From positions 1-64,000 of the forward strand of contig NZ_JWJG01000002.1 of the NCBI RefSeq assembly GCF_000818395.1: a stretch of DNA of 64,000 nucleotides. Reading direction: 5' to 3'. Both the position numbers and the translations under genes were made by a program. Shown here one piece after another: positions 46,802-56,437 of the stretch (its first letter is position 1; each line of letters begins with the position of its first letter). Origin of the DNA: Noviherbaspirillum autotrophicum. Lineage in GTDB: Bacteria > Pseudomonadota > Gammaproteobacteria > Burkholderiales > Burkholderiaceae_D. A model generated the notes under the pieces. It made no database searches and was not told the DNA's origin. It saw only the letters and a program-made list of their open reading frames with translations.

Positions 46802-47671
46802 ATGACCTCATCGTATATCGGCCGCTTTGCGCCCTCCCCTTCCGGCCCGCTGCACAAAGGATCTCTGGTCGCCGCGCTGGCCAGCTATCTTGATGCGAAA
46901 GCACATGACGGCAGATGGCTGGTGCGCATCGAGGATATCGACGAGGCGCGTACCGTGCCGGGGGCGGCCGACGCCATCCTGCAGTGTCTTGGCGCGTTCG
47001 GCATGCGGTGGGACGGCGAAGTGGTGTGGCAAAGCCGGCGCAAGCCCTTGTACGAGGCGGCATTTGCGCGCCTGGGTTCGCACACCTATGCGTGCGGCTG
47101 CACGCGGCGCGAGATCGCGGACTCGCGCATCGGCGTGGCCAGCGATGGCGCGGCGGTATATCCCGGCACCTGCCGGCCGGGCCTGGCCGCGGGGAAGACG
47201 GCGCGCGCCTGGCGGCTGCGCGTGCCGGAGCATGCCAGCGCCTGGGTAGCATTCGAGGATCGCTGGATGGGAACGGTCACGCAAAACCTGGCGAGCGAGG
47301 TCGGCGACTTCGTGCTCAGGCGAGCCGACGGCTTCTGGGCATATCAGCTGGCGGTGGTAGTCGACGATGCGGAGCAAGGCGTCACCGACGTCGTGCGCGG
47401 CGCGGACTTGCTGGACTCGACGCCGCGCCAGATTTACCTGCAGCGCCTGCTTGGATTGCCGACGCCGCGCTACCTGCATGTGCCGGTGGTGACCAATGCC
47501 GAAGGAGAAAAACTGTCGAAGCAGACCGGGGCGCAGACGCTCGATCCGGGCAAGCCGCTGGAGGAGCTGATCGCGGCGGCGCGGTTTCTGCAGTTACCGG
47601 TTGAGGGAGTGCGTTCGCAGGAGGCGTTCTGGCGGGAAGCGATCGCGGGATGGGCGCGGCGGTTTAAGTGA
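46802..47671 (+). CDS. gluQ: Glutamyl-Q tRNA(Asp) synthetase
   Basis: GluRS paralogue without an anticodon-binding domain that glutamylates the queuosine of tRNA-Asp. The N-terminal [20 protein letters not shown] includes the HIGH-like motif, here LHKGS. The zinc-site cysteines appear as [10 protein letters not shown] near 97 and YPGTCRPG near 120, and the KMSKS-like motif is KLSKQTG near 240. At 289 residues it has family length. ATG at 46802 is preferred; a GTG at 46772 would add 10 residues. It converges with rhlE at the terminator at 47675-47710. Confidence 0.94.
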   Translation: MTSSYIGRFAPSPSGPLHKGSLVAALASYLDAKAHDGRWLVRIEDIDEARTVPGAADAILQCLGAFGMRWDGEVVWQSRRKPLYEAAFARLGSHTYACGCTRREIADSRIGVASDGAAVYPGTCRPGLAAGKTARAWRLRVPEHASAWVAFEDRWMGTVTQNLASEVGDFVLRRADGFWAYQLAVVVDDAEQGVTDVVRGADLLDSTPRQIYLQRLLGLPTPRYLHVPVVTNAEGEKLSKQTGAQTLDPGKPLEELIAAARFLQLPVEGVRSQEAFWREAIAGWARRFK

Positions 47672-47674
47672 CCA

Positions 47675-47710
47675 GCCTCTCTCCCGCCAGCGGGAGAGGC
47701 AGTTCTTTTT
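47675..47710. terminator. Rho-independent terminator between gluQ and rhlE
   Basis: The inverted repeat CTCTCCCGC-CA-GCGGGAGAG, extended by outer GCC/GGC pairs with a two-base bulge, is followed by TTCTTTTT. It lies immediately after the gluQ stop and ends about 12 bases before the convergent rhlE stop. Confidence 0.85.
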
Positions 47711-47722
47711 CGAGTGACGTTT

Positions 47723-49156
47723 TTACCGCTTCGGCATCCCGCCAAGCAGCGCCGCCACCTTGGCCTTTTGCTTGGTTGCGCCCGGTTGCGAGGCGTCCTC
47801 GCGTGCCTCGTCCGACGCGCTCTGCGGCGCCGGCTCGTACGGCTTCAGGAACCACGGGTCGACCTTTTCCTTGCGCGGCGCGTAGCCGCTGCGTCCGTAC
47901 GACGAACGCACCGCACCCTGACGCTCTTCGCTGCCGCCTTCATGGCGCGGACGGCGATCGGCCGAACGCGGCGGCACGAAGCCGGAGAGCTGCAGGCGTG
48001 AAATGGTGTGCTTGATCAGCTTTTCGATGTCGGCGAGCTGCCGCGCATCCTTGTCGGTAAACAGCGAGATCGCGTCACCCGAGGCGCCGGCACGGCCGGT
48101 ACGCCCGATGCGGTGCACGTAGTCCTCGGCGTTGTATGGCAAGTCGAAATTGATCACGCAAGGCAGTTCGGCGATGTCCAGGCCGCGCGCAGCCACGTCG
48201 GTCGCGACCAGCACTTCGATGCCGCCCTGCTTGAAGGCTTCGAGCGCGGCCATGCGTTCGGCCTGGGTCTTGTCGCCGTGGATCGCTGCTGCCTTGACGC
48301 CTTCCTTTTCCAGATGGCGCGACAGGCGCGAAGCGCCGATCTTGGTATTCGAGAAAACGATTACCTGCTTCAGGCCGCGTTCGCGGATGATATGCGCCAC
48401 CGCGTCGCGCTTGGCCTCTTCCTCGACCTTGTACAGCACCTGCGTGACATTGTCGGCGGTGGCGTTGCTGCGCGCGACTTCGATCGTCACCGGGTTCTTC
48501 AGGAAGCTGTTCGCCAGCTTCTTGATCTCCGGCGAGAAGGTCGCGGAGAACATCAGGTTCTGGCGCTCTTTCGGCAGCAGGTTGATGATGCGCTGCAGGT
48601 CAGGCAAGAAGCCCATGTCAAGCATGCGGTCCGCCTCGTCCATCACCAGGATCTGCGTCTGCGACAGGTTCACGGTCTTTTGCTGCACGTGGTCGAGCAA
48701 GCGGCCCGGGGTGGCAATCACGATTTCCACACCAGCACGCAAGGCGGCGGTTTGCGGCGCCATGTCGACGCCGCCAAACACCACGACGGAGCGCAGCGGC
48801 GTGTGACGCGAATAGGCCTTCACGTTATCCGCCACCTGGTCAGCCAGCTCCCGCGTCGGCGTCAGGATCAGCGCACGCACCGGATGGCGCGCAGGAGAGG
48901 CGCTGGTACTCGCATGCGCGAGCAGCAACTGAATGATGGGCAAGGAAAAACCGGCGGTCTTTCCTGTGCCGGTTTGCGCCGCGCCCATGACGTCGCGGCC
49001 TTGCAGGACAACGGGGATCGCCTCGGCCTGGATCGGCGTGGGATGTACATAACCTTGGTCGGCGAGCGCGCGCAAAATATCGGCGGACAGTCCGAAGTCT
49101 TCGAAGCGGACAGCCGGTGCGCCGGTTTGCGGGGTTGCTAACGGGGTGTGGGACAT
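47723..49156 (-). CDS. rhlE: DEAD-box ATP-dependent RNA helicase, RhlE-like
   Basis: RNA helicase of about 477 residues. Q motif (FEDFGLSADILRAL, then HPTPIQAEAIP), Walker A AAQTGTGKTAGF near 54, PTRELADQVADN, VMDEADRMLDMGF (DEAD box), SATFS, and HRIGRTGRAGASGDAISL are all present. The C-terminal tail after about residue 395 is Arg/Gly/Ser-rich and basic, typical of RhlE proteins and probably RNA-binding. ATG at 49156 is preferred over a TTG four codons upstream. Likely roles are RNA remodelling, ribosome assembly or cold adaptation. Confidence 0.95.
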   Translation of the reverse strand: MSHTPLATPQTGAPAVRFEDFGLSADILRALADQGYVHPTPIQAEAIPVVLQGRDVMGAAQTGTGKTAGFSLPIIQLLLAHASTSASPARHPVRALILTPTRELADQVADNVKAYSRHTPLRSVVVFGGVDMAPQTAALRAGVEIVIATPGRLLDHVQQKTVNLSQTQILVMDEADRMLDMGFLPDLQRIINLLPKERQNLMFSATFSPEIKKLANSFLKNPVTIEVARSNATADNVTQVLYKVEEEAKRDAVAHIIRERGLKQVIVFSNTKIGASRLSRHLEKEGVKAAAIHGDKTQAERMAALEAFKQGGIEVLVATDVAARGLDIAELPCVINFDLPYNAEDYVHRIGRTGRAGASGDAISLFTDKDARQLADIEKLIKHTISRLQLSGFVPPRSADRRPRHEGGSEERQGAVRSSYGRSGYAPRKEKVDPWFLKPYEPAPQSASDEAREDASQPGATKQKAKVAALLGGMPKR

Positions 49157-49575
49157 AGGTGATTTCAATAAGCCTGCTACCAGGCTGTCAGTAAGCGCGA
49201 CGTCAATGAACTGTGCCGAAAAACGCCGCCTATTCGGTTACAGAGTCCACGCAACATGGCAGTGGTCAACCGCAGCATCGTTACGTAAAACAACCTTTCA
49301 TTATACGCCTGCATGGAAGCACCGTTCATGACCCGCCAAGCCAGCGGGTTCCAGACGATTCGCACGGTGCGCTTTTCCTGTGACAGTGGCTGCAGGCAAA
49401 GATTGCAGGGAATTGTCGGCCGGCGTCCCAAAAGCAGATATTTTTCATTCATATCCTCTGACACTGCCATCGATACTTACAATAATAATTCCAGTTTGAG
49501 AAAATTAATTGAAGTTAATCCATTTTTAGACTAAAGTGTTTTTATCTCAATAACCTTTATATCCAGGCTGCTCAT
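49157..49575. other. Intergenic region between rhlE and the toxin-antitoxin pair
   Basis: About 420 bases with no supportable gene. The rhlE-side half is moderately G+C-rich and the second half (49460-49575) is strongly A+T-rich, with a promoter-like sequence at 49509-49537. Short open frames on both strands have no recognisable content. Confidence 0.5.
49509..49537 (+). promoter_or_regulatory. Candidate promoter/operator of the RES-Xre pair
   Basis: TTGAAG (49509-49514) and TAAAGT (49532-49537) are spaced by 17 bases. The -35 hexamer sits inside the imperfect palindrome ATTAATTGAAGTTAAT (49504-49519), which could be the binding site of the autoregulating Xre-type antitoxin. Assigned from spacing and symmetry only. 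Confidence 0.4.
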
Positions 49576-49986
49576 ATGGGGATTCGCACTGAAAACGCGC
49601 ATGCACCGGTTACGGCGGAAGCAATGTCCGCAGCGGCGGTACGCGCATTCGGCAATATCGCGCGCCTGTGGAACTTAGATACCGATGAACAGCTCGTCCT
49701 GCTGGGCAGCCCGCCACGCTCGACCTTCTATAAATGGAAAAAGCAGCCGGAGGCAGCCCATCTCGGTCGCGACACGCTGGAACGCATTTCTTACCTATTG
49801 GGCATCTACAAAGCCCTGCAGATTCTCTTGCCGGACGAAAAGGCCGCCGATAGCTGGATCAGGAAGCCGAATGCGGCGACGCTGTTCGGCGGCAAAAGCG
49901 CGCTGGATCGCATGTTGTCGGGCAATGTGGCGGACCTGTTCGTCGTGCGCCAGTATCTCGATGCCATGCGCGGCGGCTGGGCGTAA
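49576..49986 (+). CDS. Xre/MbcA/ParS-type antitoxin (toxin-binding domain)
   Basis: 136-residue antitoxin of the RES-Xre (MbcTA/ParTS) type. The N-terminal two thirds form a helix-turn-helix of the Xre-like kind (LLGSPPRSTFYKWKKQPEA, near 48). The C-terminal MbcA/ParS/Xre toxin-binding domain follows, with ERISYLLGIYKALQILLPDE near 76, NAATLFGGKSALDRMLSG near 104, and the ending VRQYLDAMRGGW. It would bind and inhibit the downstream RES toxin and repress the operon. It stops 2 bases before the toxin GTG start. Confidence 0.92.
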   Translation: MGIRTENAHAPVTAEAMSAAAVRAFGNIARLWNLDTDEQLVLLGSPPRSTFYKWKKQPEAAHLGRDTLERISYLLGIYKALQILLPDEKAADSWIRKPNAATLFGGKSALDRMLSGNVADLFVVRQYLDAMRGGWA

Positions 49987-49988
49987 CC

Positions 49989-50666
49989 GTGCCAGTGACG
50001 TATCCGCTGGCGCAAGTCGACTGGCATCCGGCCTATCGCATCGTCCCGACCCGCTTCCCCGCCATTAACCTGTTCGACCGCGTCGCGTCGCCGGACGACT
50101 TCGACGCCTTGTATGCGCTCGAAGCGATGACCAACGACCGCATCCGCGACGAAGTGGGCGCCATCGAGCTGGTGCCGCATGCGGAACGCCTGTATGGGCC
50201 GGGCAGCGGGCCGATCATGGCAGCCTTCACGCACCTGAACCCGGCCGGCAGCCGCTTTTCCGACGGCAGTTTCGGCGTGTTCTATGCCGCCAGGGACAAG
50301 GCGGCTGCGGTGGCCGAAACCCGCTACCACCAGGCGCGTTTTCTGGCAGCCACCAGCGAGCCGCCGATCCAGTTGCAGATGCGCGTATATCACGTCGAAG
50401 TGTCAGGCCGGCTGCATGACTTGCGCGACATGCAGAAAGACCATCCGGTCTATGATCCGGCTTCGTATGCCGCTTCGCAGGCGCTGGCGCGCGAACTCAG
50501 AGCGCAAGGCTCGAACGGCGTGACCTACCGCAGCGTGCGCATGGAAGGCCGCGAATGCGTTGCGGCCTTCAGGACGCTCCCCCTGTCGAACTGCCGGCAC
50601 GCGAGCCAGATGCTTTATCAATGGGATGGCGCGCAGTTTTCGGATGTCTACGAGAAGGTAATGTAA
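49989..50666 (+). CDS. RES-domain toxin
   Basis: 225-residue RES toxin. Characterised members act as NAD+-degrading (glycohydrolase/phosphorylase) enzymes or ADP-ribosyltransferases. The RES motif residues are visible: Arg in WHPAYRIVPTRF near 18, HLNPAGSRFSDGSFGVFYA with Gly-Ser-Arg-Phe-Ser near 80, the Glu in AVAETRYHQARF near 101, and a conserved Ser/Asn-containing region, RAQGSNGVTYRS near 175. Translation starts at GTG 49989, two bases after the antitoxin stop. The gene looks intact. Whether it targets NAD+ or a protein is inference. Confidence 0.92.
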   Translation: MPVTYPLAQVDWHPAYRIVPTRFPAINLFDRVASPDDFDALYALEAMTNDRIRDEVGAIELVPHAERLYGPGSGPIMAAFTHLNPAGSRFSDGSFGVFYAARDKAAAVAETRYHQARFLAATSEPPIQLQMRVYHVEVSGRLHDLRDMQKDHPVYDPASYAASQALARELRAQGSNGVTYRSVRMEGRECVAAFRTLPLSNCRHASQMLYQWDGAQFSDVYEKVM

Positions 50667-50690
50667 GGCCGCGACGCTGGCCGACCGCAC

Positions 50691-51227
50691 CTATTTGACG
50701 CGCTGCTTCTCCAGCTTGCGCGCGAGTGTGCGGCGATGCATGCCAAGGCGGCGCGCCGTTTCTGAAATATTGAATCCGGTTTCCGCGAGCACTTCGTGGA
50801 TGCGCTCCCATTCGAGCGTCTTGATCGAAGTGGAACGGTTCGTCAGTTCGATGTCGGTATTGCCAGCGACATGGCCGAACGCCGCCTCGATATCGTCGGT
50901 GTTGGACGGCTTGGCCAGATACTGGCAAGCGCCGAGCTTGATCGCTTCGACGGCGGTGTTGATGCTGGCAAAACCGGTCAGGACCACGATCAGCATGTCC
51001 GGATGCCGCTGGTGCAGCATTTGCACACAGGCCAGGCCGGATGAATTGTCTTTCAGCTTCAGGTCGACCACCGCATGCGATGGCGCATGCTGCTGCAGCA
51101 GCGCCGCAACCTCGTCGGCATTCGTCGCATGCAATACCTGGTAGTTGCGGCGCTCGAACGAGCGGCCGAGCGTGCGCGCAAAGGCGGCATCGTCTTCCAC
51201 GATTAACAGCAGGCGGTCAGGCGCCAT
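50691..51227 (-). CDS. regA: RegA/PrrA-type redox response regulator
   Basis: 178-residue response regulator of the RegA/PrrA/ActR family, which controls respiratory and redox genes globally. The receiver has acidic EDD at 11-13, the phosphoryl Asp at about 55 in VVDLKLKD, and Lys in YLAKPS. A short linker leads to a Fis-type helix-turn-helix, NISETARRLGMHRRTLARKL, the near-invariant DNA-reading part of this family. The gene starts within the last codons of the sensor kinase gene, with 11 bases overlapping, so the two are coupled. Confidence 0.94.
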   Translation of the reverse strand: MAPDRLLLIVEDDAAFARTLGRSFERRNYQVLHATNADEVAALLQQHAPSHAVVDLKLKDNSSGLACVQMLHQRHPDMLIVVLTGFASINTAVEAIKLGACQYLAKPSNTDDIEAAFGHVAGNTDIELTNRSTSIKTLEWERIHEVLAETGFNISETARRLGMHRRTLARKLEKQRVK

Positions 51228-52563
51228 TTCCTTGCCCCTCCTCCAGGGAGATCGATGCCAGCGGCAAGGTCAGCAGGATTGCAGCGCCGCCTTCGGCGCG
51301 GTTGCGCACAATCACCGTACCGCCCAACTTGCGCGCGACATTCACCACCAGGAACAGGCCCAATCCGCCGCCCGGACGTCCCTTGCTCGACTGATATGGC
51401 TTGCCGAACTGCGCCAGCATCTCGGGCGCGAATCCGGGGCCGGCATCCGTGATCAGCAGCTTCAATGCATCGCCCTCGCGCATGGCCTCCAGGCTGACCC
51501 ACTGCGGCGATGCCTCGAAGGCGTTGTCGAGCACGTTGACAATCATTTGCTTAAGCGCGGTGTCGAATACCACGGGGATGTCCGGCTGGATGCGGTTTTC
51601 GTAACCGAACGCGACGACCGGCCGGCTGGCGCACCATTCTTTGACCAAATCGTTCAAGAAAGTGCCGATGGTTGTCCTGGCCGACGATTCGCCGCGCGCT
51701 TCGCCTGCAGACAGCAGGATGCCGCTGACGATGGACTTGCAGCGCTTCAACTGCGCCTGCATTTCTGTAATTTCCTCCAGCAAGTCGGCATTCCTGCTGA
51801 ATTCCGGCATGCGCCGCCAGTCGCCGAGAATCACCGACAGCGTGGCCAGCGGCGTGCCGAGTTCGTGCGCCGCGCCGGAGGCCAGCAAGCCCATGCGCAC
51901 AATATGCTCTTCCTCGGCCGCGCGCTGGCGCAGGTGAGCCAGCTTGTCGGCACTGGCGCGCAGATTGCGCATGATGCGCGTGATGAAGATCACCAGCAGC
52001 GATGCGATGAGGGCAAAGCAGATCAGCATGCCCTCGACATAGAGCGTGGGAAAGCTGCGCCCCTGCTGGATCGGCAATGCCAGCGGCGTGGAAAACAGCG
52101 ACAGCCCGGCCAGGCACATTCCGGTGATGACGACAATGGTCCAGGTCGACCACGCCTCCAGCAGCACGGCGCTCAGAATGACTTGCAGCAGATAGAGGAA
52201 GGCGAATGGATTGGTGGTCCCGCCACTGAAATACAGCTGCGCCGTCAGGCTTCCCACGTCGACCAGCAGCGCGAAAAACAGTTCGCCGTTGGAAACGACA
52301 CGGCGCTCCTGCCAGCGCAGATGGCTGGCGATGTTGAACGCGATCAGGCAGACCAGCACCGCGAGCATCTGCGGCAGCGGCAGGCGGATGTCCAGCGCGC
52401 CGGCGACGATGGCAATGGTCGTGATCTGCCCGATAACGGCGATCCAGCGCAGCTGGATCAACTGCAGCATGTTGTTGTGGCCGGCGACCTTTTCGACGCG
52501 CGCGGCGGCTGATTTTTCCCTTACCTCGGCCCGATTCAATGCCGTTTCAGTCTTGCCTGTCAT
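51217..52563 (-). CDS. regB: RegB/PrrB-type redox sensor histidine kinase
   Basis: 448-residue membrane kinase. About six hydrophobic helices lie at residues 38-195, with the quinone-site motif SGGTTNPFAFLYLLQ near 113-127, diagnostic of RegB. His233 is in ASGAAHELGTPLATLS, and the redox-sensing Cys lies in QLKRCKSIVSGIL near 275. N and G boxes (LDNAFEASP, DAGPGFAP, GGLGLFLV) complete the catalytic domain. ATG at 52563 overlaps the SURF1 stop (ATGA). Beside cyoABCD, it probably ties oxidase expression to the quinone-pool state; that link is inference from position and family. Confidence 0.94.
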   Translation of the reverse strand: MTGKTETALNRAEVREKSAAARVEKVAGHNNMLQLIQLRWIAVIGQITTIAIVAGALDIRLPLPQMLAVLVCLIAFNIASHLRWQERRVVSNGELFFALLVDVGSLTAQLYFSGGTTNPFAFLYLLQVILSAVLLEAWSTWTIVVITGMCLAGLSLFSTPLALPIQQGRSFPTLYVEGMLICFALIASLLVIFITRIMRNLRASADKLAHLRQRAAEEEHIVRMGLLASGAAHELGTPLATLSVILGDWRRMPEFSRNADLLEEITEMQAQLKRCKSIVSGILLSAGEARGESSARTTIGTFLNDLVKEWCASRPVVAFGYENRIQPDIPVVFDTALKQMIVNVLDNAFEASPQWVSLEAMREGDALKLLITDAGPGFAPEMLAQFGKPYQSSKGRPGGGLGLFLVVNVARKLGGTVIVRNRAEGGAAILLTLPLASISLEEGQGNGA

Positions 52564-53402
52564 GTTCCCCCACCCGATCCCTCTGCCGCGCGGCGCAAGC
52601 GACGCTCCTCGCGCCAGACCCACAGGCCGGCCGCTGCCACCATCAAGGCGAGAGCATACCAAGTCAGCGCATAGACCAAGTGGCTGTTGTGGAAGGAAAT
52701 GACCGTCAGGCCGCCGACCGGGGCGATTTCCCCCGGCCCTGCGTCAGTGTGCGCCGGCGCGGCGTCCGCATCGACGAAGTATGGCGCAACCCGGCGCAGG
52801 CCGCGCGCAGCGGCAATCGCCTGTATGTCGCGCGAATGCCAGCGATCGGCAGCGGGATCATTGTTCCGCAGAAATGCGCCGCCGGGTTCGCTCATGCGCA
52901 GCAGGCCGCTAACGGTGACGGTCTGGTTGCCGCCGGCAGTCCGACTGCGGTTCGCCTGGCGCACGCTAGCGGCGGCCTCAACCGGAATAAAGCCGCGATT
53001 GACCAGCACGATGGCGCCGCCGGCACTGTCGGCCACGTGCAGCGGCGTCAGCAGCCAGTAGCCGCTGCCCAGTTCGGTGGCGGCCTGCACCAGGGCCGAT
53101 TGTTCATGCATGAACCTGCCGCTGAGCTGCACATGGCGGTACTCGTCGGATTCGGCGCTGATGAACGGCCAGCGCTCTGGCCCGGGGGCAGGCACGGGAG
53201 CGGTATGCGCGCGCTGCTCGACGCGCTCGATGAGCGCCAGTTTCCATTGCAGCCGCTGCAACTGCCAGCTGCCGAGCGCGACGAAAGCCGCGAACGCCAG
53301 CGCTGCGCAGACGGCCAGCACCAGCAGCGTTACGAAAGAGCGCGGGCGCGGCCCGACCTCCAGCGAAGCCGCACCGCGCCCCTGCCCTGAACCATCCGTC
53401 AT
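52560..53402 (-). CDS. SURF1-family oxidase assembly protein
   Basis: 280-residue protein with two membrane helices (about 23-43 and 240-258) flanking a periplasmic domain, the SURF1 layout. The family motif LGSWQLQRLQWKLALIERV starts near 43, VQLSGRFMHE near 91, and VLVNRGFIPVE near 132. SURF1 proteins assist haem insertion into heme-copper oxidases. Finding it beside a quinol oxidase operon fits assembly of the CyoB haem centres. Overlaps cyoD by 4 bases. Confidence 0.92.
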   Translation of the reverse strand: MTDGSGQGRGAASLEVGPRPRSFVTLLVLAVCAALAFAAFVALGSWQLQRLQWKLALIERVEQRAHTAPVPAPGPERWPFISAESDEYRHVQLSGRFMHEQSALVQAATELGSGYWLLTPLHVADSAGGAIVLVNRGFIPVEAAASVRQANRSRTAGGNQTVTVSGLLRMSEPGGAFLRNNDPAADRWHSRDIQAIAAARGLRRVAPYFVDADAAPAHTDAGPGEIAPVGGLTVISFHNSHLVYALTWYALALMVAAAGLWVWREERRLRRAAEGSGGGT

Positions 53403-53803
53403 GGCATGTCGTGCATGTGGTGCATTTGGTGCGTGGCGTCGGGCGCCATGCCCGGCATCATGTTGTGATTCAAGTGATACATCACCCAGATCGAGCCAGA
53501 GAGCACGATCACCACCAGCACCACGGTGAAGATCAGCGCTAGCATGTTCCAGCCGCCTTCGGACTTGGTGTTCATGTGCAGGAAGTAGATCATGTGGACC
53601 ACGATCTGCACCGCGGCAAAGCCGAGGATCACCATGGCGGTGGTGCTCGACCTGTCGAACACCTTGCCCATGACCAGCCAGAATGGAATCGCGGTCAGAA
53701 TCACCGACAGCACGAAGCCGATCGCATAGCTTTTCAGGCTGCTATGGTCAGTATGATCGTCATGGCCATGATGGCCTGGGTCGTGCGTGTGTTGCGCGCT
53801 CAT
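53399..53803 (-). CDS. cyoD: Cytochrome bo quinol oxidase subunit IV
   Basis: Small accessory subunit of about 134 residues with three membrane helices. ATG at 53803 follows the cyoC 3' end, with an overlap of four bases. The N-terminus is His- and Asp-rich (HDPGHHGHDDHTDH), followed by SLKSYAIGFVLSVILTAIPF, VQIVVHMIYFLHM and IVLSGSIWVMYHLNHNMMP, typical of CyoD. It ends with a His/Met-rich tail that could bind metal ions. Confidence 0.94.
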   Translation of the reverse strand: MSAQHTHDPGHHGHDDHTDHSSLKSYAIGFVLSVILTAIPFWLVMGKVFDRSSTTAMVILGFAAVQIVVHMIYFLHMNTKSEGGWNMLALIFTVVLVVIVLSGSIWVMYHLNHNMMPGMAPDATHQMHHMHDMP

Positions 53804-54432
53804 GGCAAGACTCCCATCAGGTAGACAAAGGTGAAGACGCCGATCCAGATCACATCCAGGAAGTGCCAGAACATCGACAGGCACATCAGGCGGCGACGAT
53901 TTTCAGGGACGAGGCCGTGGCGCCTCAACTGGAACATCAGCGTCGCCAGCCAGACGACGCCGAAGCTCACGTGCAAGCCGTGCGTGCCGACCAGGCAGAA
54001 GAACGCCGTCAGGAATCCACTGCGCTGCGGACCCGCGCCTTCATGGATCAGGTGGGCGAATTCAGTCAGTTCGAGCGCCAGAAAGCCAAGGCCGAACAGT
54101 CCGGTAATGCCCAGCCACAGCATCGTGCTGCCCAGGCGCTTGCGCTGCGATTCGAGCATGGCGAAGCCATAGGTAATCGACGACAACAGCAGCAAGGCGG
54201 TATTGGTCGCCACCAGCGGCAGGTCGAACAGCTCGGCGCCGGTCGGACCGCCCGCGTAATTGCGCCCCAGCACCGCATAGGCAGCGAACAGGCACGCAAA
54301 GATCAGGCAGTCGCTCATCAGGTAGATCCAGAACCCGAGCAGGGTGCCGTTTTCCGGATGATGCTCGCGCACGTAAAAGCGCGCGCTGGTATCGCTCAGG
54401 GCGTCAACAGTGTTTGCGGTAATTTCAGACAT
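53800..54432 (-). CDS. cyoC: Cytochrome bo quinol oxidase subunit III
   Basis: About 210 residues with five membrane helices, the bo-type subunit III length. ATG at 54432 overlaps the cyoB stop by 8 bases; the longer open frame begins inside cyo[19 protein letters not shown] near 38, [20 protein letters not shown] near 115 and [20 protein letters not shown] near 140 are conserved, the last including the His residues of subunit III. Confidence 0.95.
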   Translation of the reverse strand: MSEITANTVDALSDTSARFYVREHHPENGTLLGFWIYLMSDCLIFACLFAAYAVLGRNYAGGPTGAELFDLPLVATNTALLLLSSITYGFAMLESQRKRLGSTMLWLGITGLFGLGFLALELTEFAHLIHEGAGPQRSGFLTAFFCLVGTHGLHVSFGVVWLATLMFQLRRHGLVPENRRRLMCLSMFWHFLDVIWIGVFTFVYLMGVLP

Positions 54433-56428
54433 AGCTTTCCAACATGCGGGTACGGGCATTCTCAGTGCGGACCACCTCGTCCGCCGGGATGTGGTAATCG
54501 CGTTTGTAATTGAAGGTATGGACAATGACGGCAGCCAGCGTCGCGGCAAAACCAAGGCCGGCCACCAGCCACATCTGCCAGATCAATGCGAAGCCGACGA
54601 CCGTGCTGAGGGCGGCGATCACGAAGCCGGCTGCCGTGTTCTTCGGCATGTGAATCGGGACGAAGCCTTGCTGCGGACGGATATAGCCCTGCTTCTTCAT
54701 GTCGGTCCAGGCATCCTTGTCATAGACACGCGGCGTGAACGCAAAGTTGTAGTCCGGCGGTGGCGAAGACGTAGACCATTCCAGTGTGCGGCCGTTCCAC
54801 GGGTCGCCGGTGACATCGCGCAGCTCGTGGCGGCGCTTGAAGCTGACGTAGAACTGCACCAGCATCGAACCAATGCCCAGCGCGATCAGCACCGCGCCGA
54901 GCGCCGCGATCTGGAACCAGATCTGCAGCGACGGATCGTCGAAGTGGCTCATGCGGCGGGTCACACCCATCAGGCCGAGCACGTACAGCGGCATGAAGGC
55001 GAGGTAGAAGCCGACCACCCAGAACCAGAACGAGCACTTGCCCCAGAAGACGTCGAGCTTGTAGCCGAAGGCTTTCGGGAACCAGTAGTTGATCGCGGCA
55101 AAAATGCCGAACACCACGCCGCCGATGATCACGTTATGGAAGTGCGCGATCAAAAACAGGCTGTTGTGCAGCACGAAGTCGGCCGGCGGCACCGCCAGCA
55201 GCACGCCCGTCATGCCGCCGATGACGAAGGTGATCATGAAGGCGACGGTCCACATCATCGGCAGCTCGAAGCGGATGCGGCCGCGGTACATGGTGAACAG
55301 CCAGTTGAAGATCTTCGCGCCGGTCGGAATCGAGATGATCATCGTCGTGATGCCGAAGAACGAGTTCACGCTCGCGCCCGAGCCCATGGTGAAGAAGTGG
55401 TGCAGCCAGACGAGATACGACAGAATGGTGATGACCGCCGTCGCGTACACCATCGAGGTGTAGCCGAACAGGCGCTTGCCGGTAAAGGTCGGCACCACTT
55501 CCGAGAAGATGCCGAACACCGGCAGCACCAGGATGTACACCTCCGGGTGGCCCCAGATCCAGATCAGGTTCACGTACAACATGGAGTTGCCGCCCAGGTC
55601 GTTCGTGAAGAAGTTCAGGCCGAACATGCGGTCCACCGACAGCATTGCCAGCACGGCGGTCAGCACCGGGAAGGTAACGACGATCAGCACGTTGGTGCAC
55701 AGCGCGGTCCAGGTGAATACCGGCATCTTCATCAGGTTCATGCCGGGCGCGCGCATCTTGACGATGGTCGCGATCAGATTGACCCCCGACAGCAAGGTGC
55801 CCACGCCGGCAATCTGCAAGGCCCAGATGTAGTAATCGACGCCGACATCCGGGCTGTACAGGATGCCGGACAGCGGCGGATAGGCGAGCCAGCCGGTGCG
55901 TGCGAATTCGCCGACGAACAGCGATGCCATCACCAGCACGGCACCCGAGGTCGTCATCCAGAAGCTGAAGTTGTTCAGGAACGGGAAGGCCACGTCGCGC
56001 GCGCCGATCTGCAGCGGCACCACGTAGTTCATCAGGCCGGTCACGAACGGCATCGCAACGAAAAAGATCATGATCACGCCGTGGGCGGTGAAGATCTGGT
56101 CGTAGTGATGCGGCGGCAGGAAACCGGCGCTGTCGCCGAAGGCGACCGCCTGCTGGGCGCGCATCATGAGCGCATCGGCAAAGCCGCGCAGCAGCATCAC
56201 CAGGCCCAGGATCATGTACATGATGCCGATTTTCTTGTGGTCGATGCTGGTGATCCAGTCGCGCCACAGGTGGCCCCACAGGCGGAAATAAGTCAGCGCG
56301 GCGAACGCCGCCACGCCGCCGATGGCGACCATGAGAAAGGTGCCAATCAGGATGGGTTCGTGAAACGGAATCGCATCCCAGCTCAGCCGGCCGAAGATGA
56401 GCTTCGTCAGATCAATGTGGTCTTGCAT
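54425..56428 (-). CDS. cyoB: Cytochrome bo quinol oxidase subunit I
   Basis: Catalytic heme-copper subunit of 667 residues. Fifteen or so hydrophobic helices carry the haem and CuB ligands. [19 protein letters not shown] has the low-spin haem His near 106, [17 protein letters not shown] has the CuB His cross-linked to Tyr near 284, LHHFFTMG has the His-His pair near 334, and [13 protein letters not shown] supplies the haem His ligands near 419. It has the full bo3 length and an N-terminal [20 protein letters not shown] segment. The order A-B-C-D is followed, with no cyoE (haem O synthase) in the operon. Confidence 0.97.
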   Translation of the reverse strand: MQDHIDLTKLIFGRLSWDAIPFHEPILIGTFLMVAIGGVAAFAALTYFRLWGHLWRDWITSIDHKKIGIMYMILGLVMLLRGFADALMMRAQQAVAFGDSAGFLPPHHYDQIFTAHGVIMIFFVAMPFVTGLMNYVVPLQIGARDVAFPFLNNFSFWMTTSGAVLVMASLFVGEFARTGWLAYPPLSGILYSPDVGVDYYIWALQIAGVGTLLSGVNLIATIVKMRAPGMNLMKMPVFTWTALCTNVLIVVTFPVLTAVLAMLSVDRMFGLNFFTNDLGGNSMLYVNLIWIWGHPEVYILVLPVFGIFSEVVPTFTGKRLFGYTSMVYATAVITILSYLVWLHHFFTMGSGASVNSFFGITTMIISIPTGAKIFNWLFTMYRGRIRFELPMMWTVAFMITFVIGGMTGVLLAVPPADFVLHNSLFLIAHFHNVIIGGVVFGIFAAINYWFPKAFGYKLDVFWGKCSFWFWVVGFYLAFMPLYVLGLMGVTRRMSHFDDPSLQIWFQIAALGAVLIALGIGSMLVQFYVSFKRRHELRDVTGDPWNGRTLEWSTSSPPPDYNFAFTPRVYDKDAWTDMKKQGYIRPQQGFVPIHMPKNTAAGFVIAALSTVVGFALIWQMWLVAGLGFAATLAAVIVHTFNYKRDYHIPADEVVRTENARTRMLESYV

Positions 56429-56437
56429 CGTTACTCT

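Noticed and set aside
48008-49141. Plus-strand open frame of 377 codons
   Set aside because: Antisense shadow of rhlE with biased His/Arg/Gln composition; the minus-strand helicase motifs are unmistakable.
49177-49470. Minus-strand 97-codon frame upstream of rhlE
   Set aside because: No recognisable domain or ribosome binding site, and it occupies the region expected to hold the rhlE promoter.
51145-52512. Plus-strand open frame of 455 codons
   Set aside because: Antisense to regB, low-complexity Gln/Arg/Asp content, no motif or ribosome binding site.
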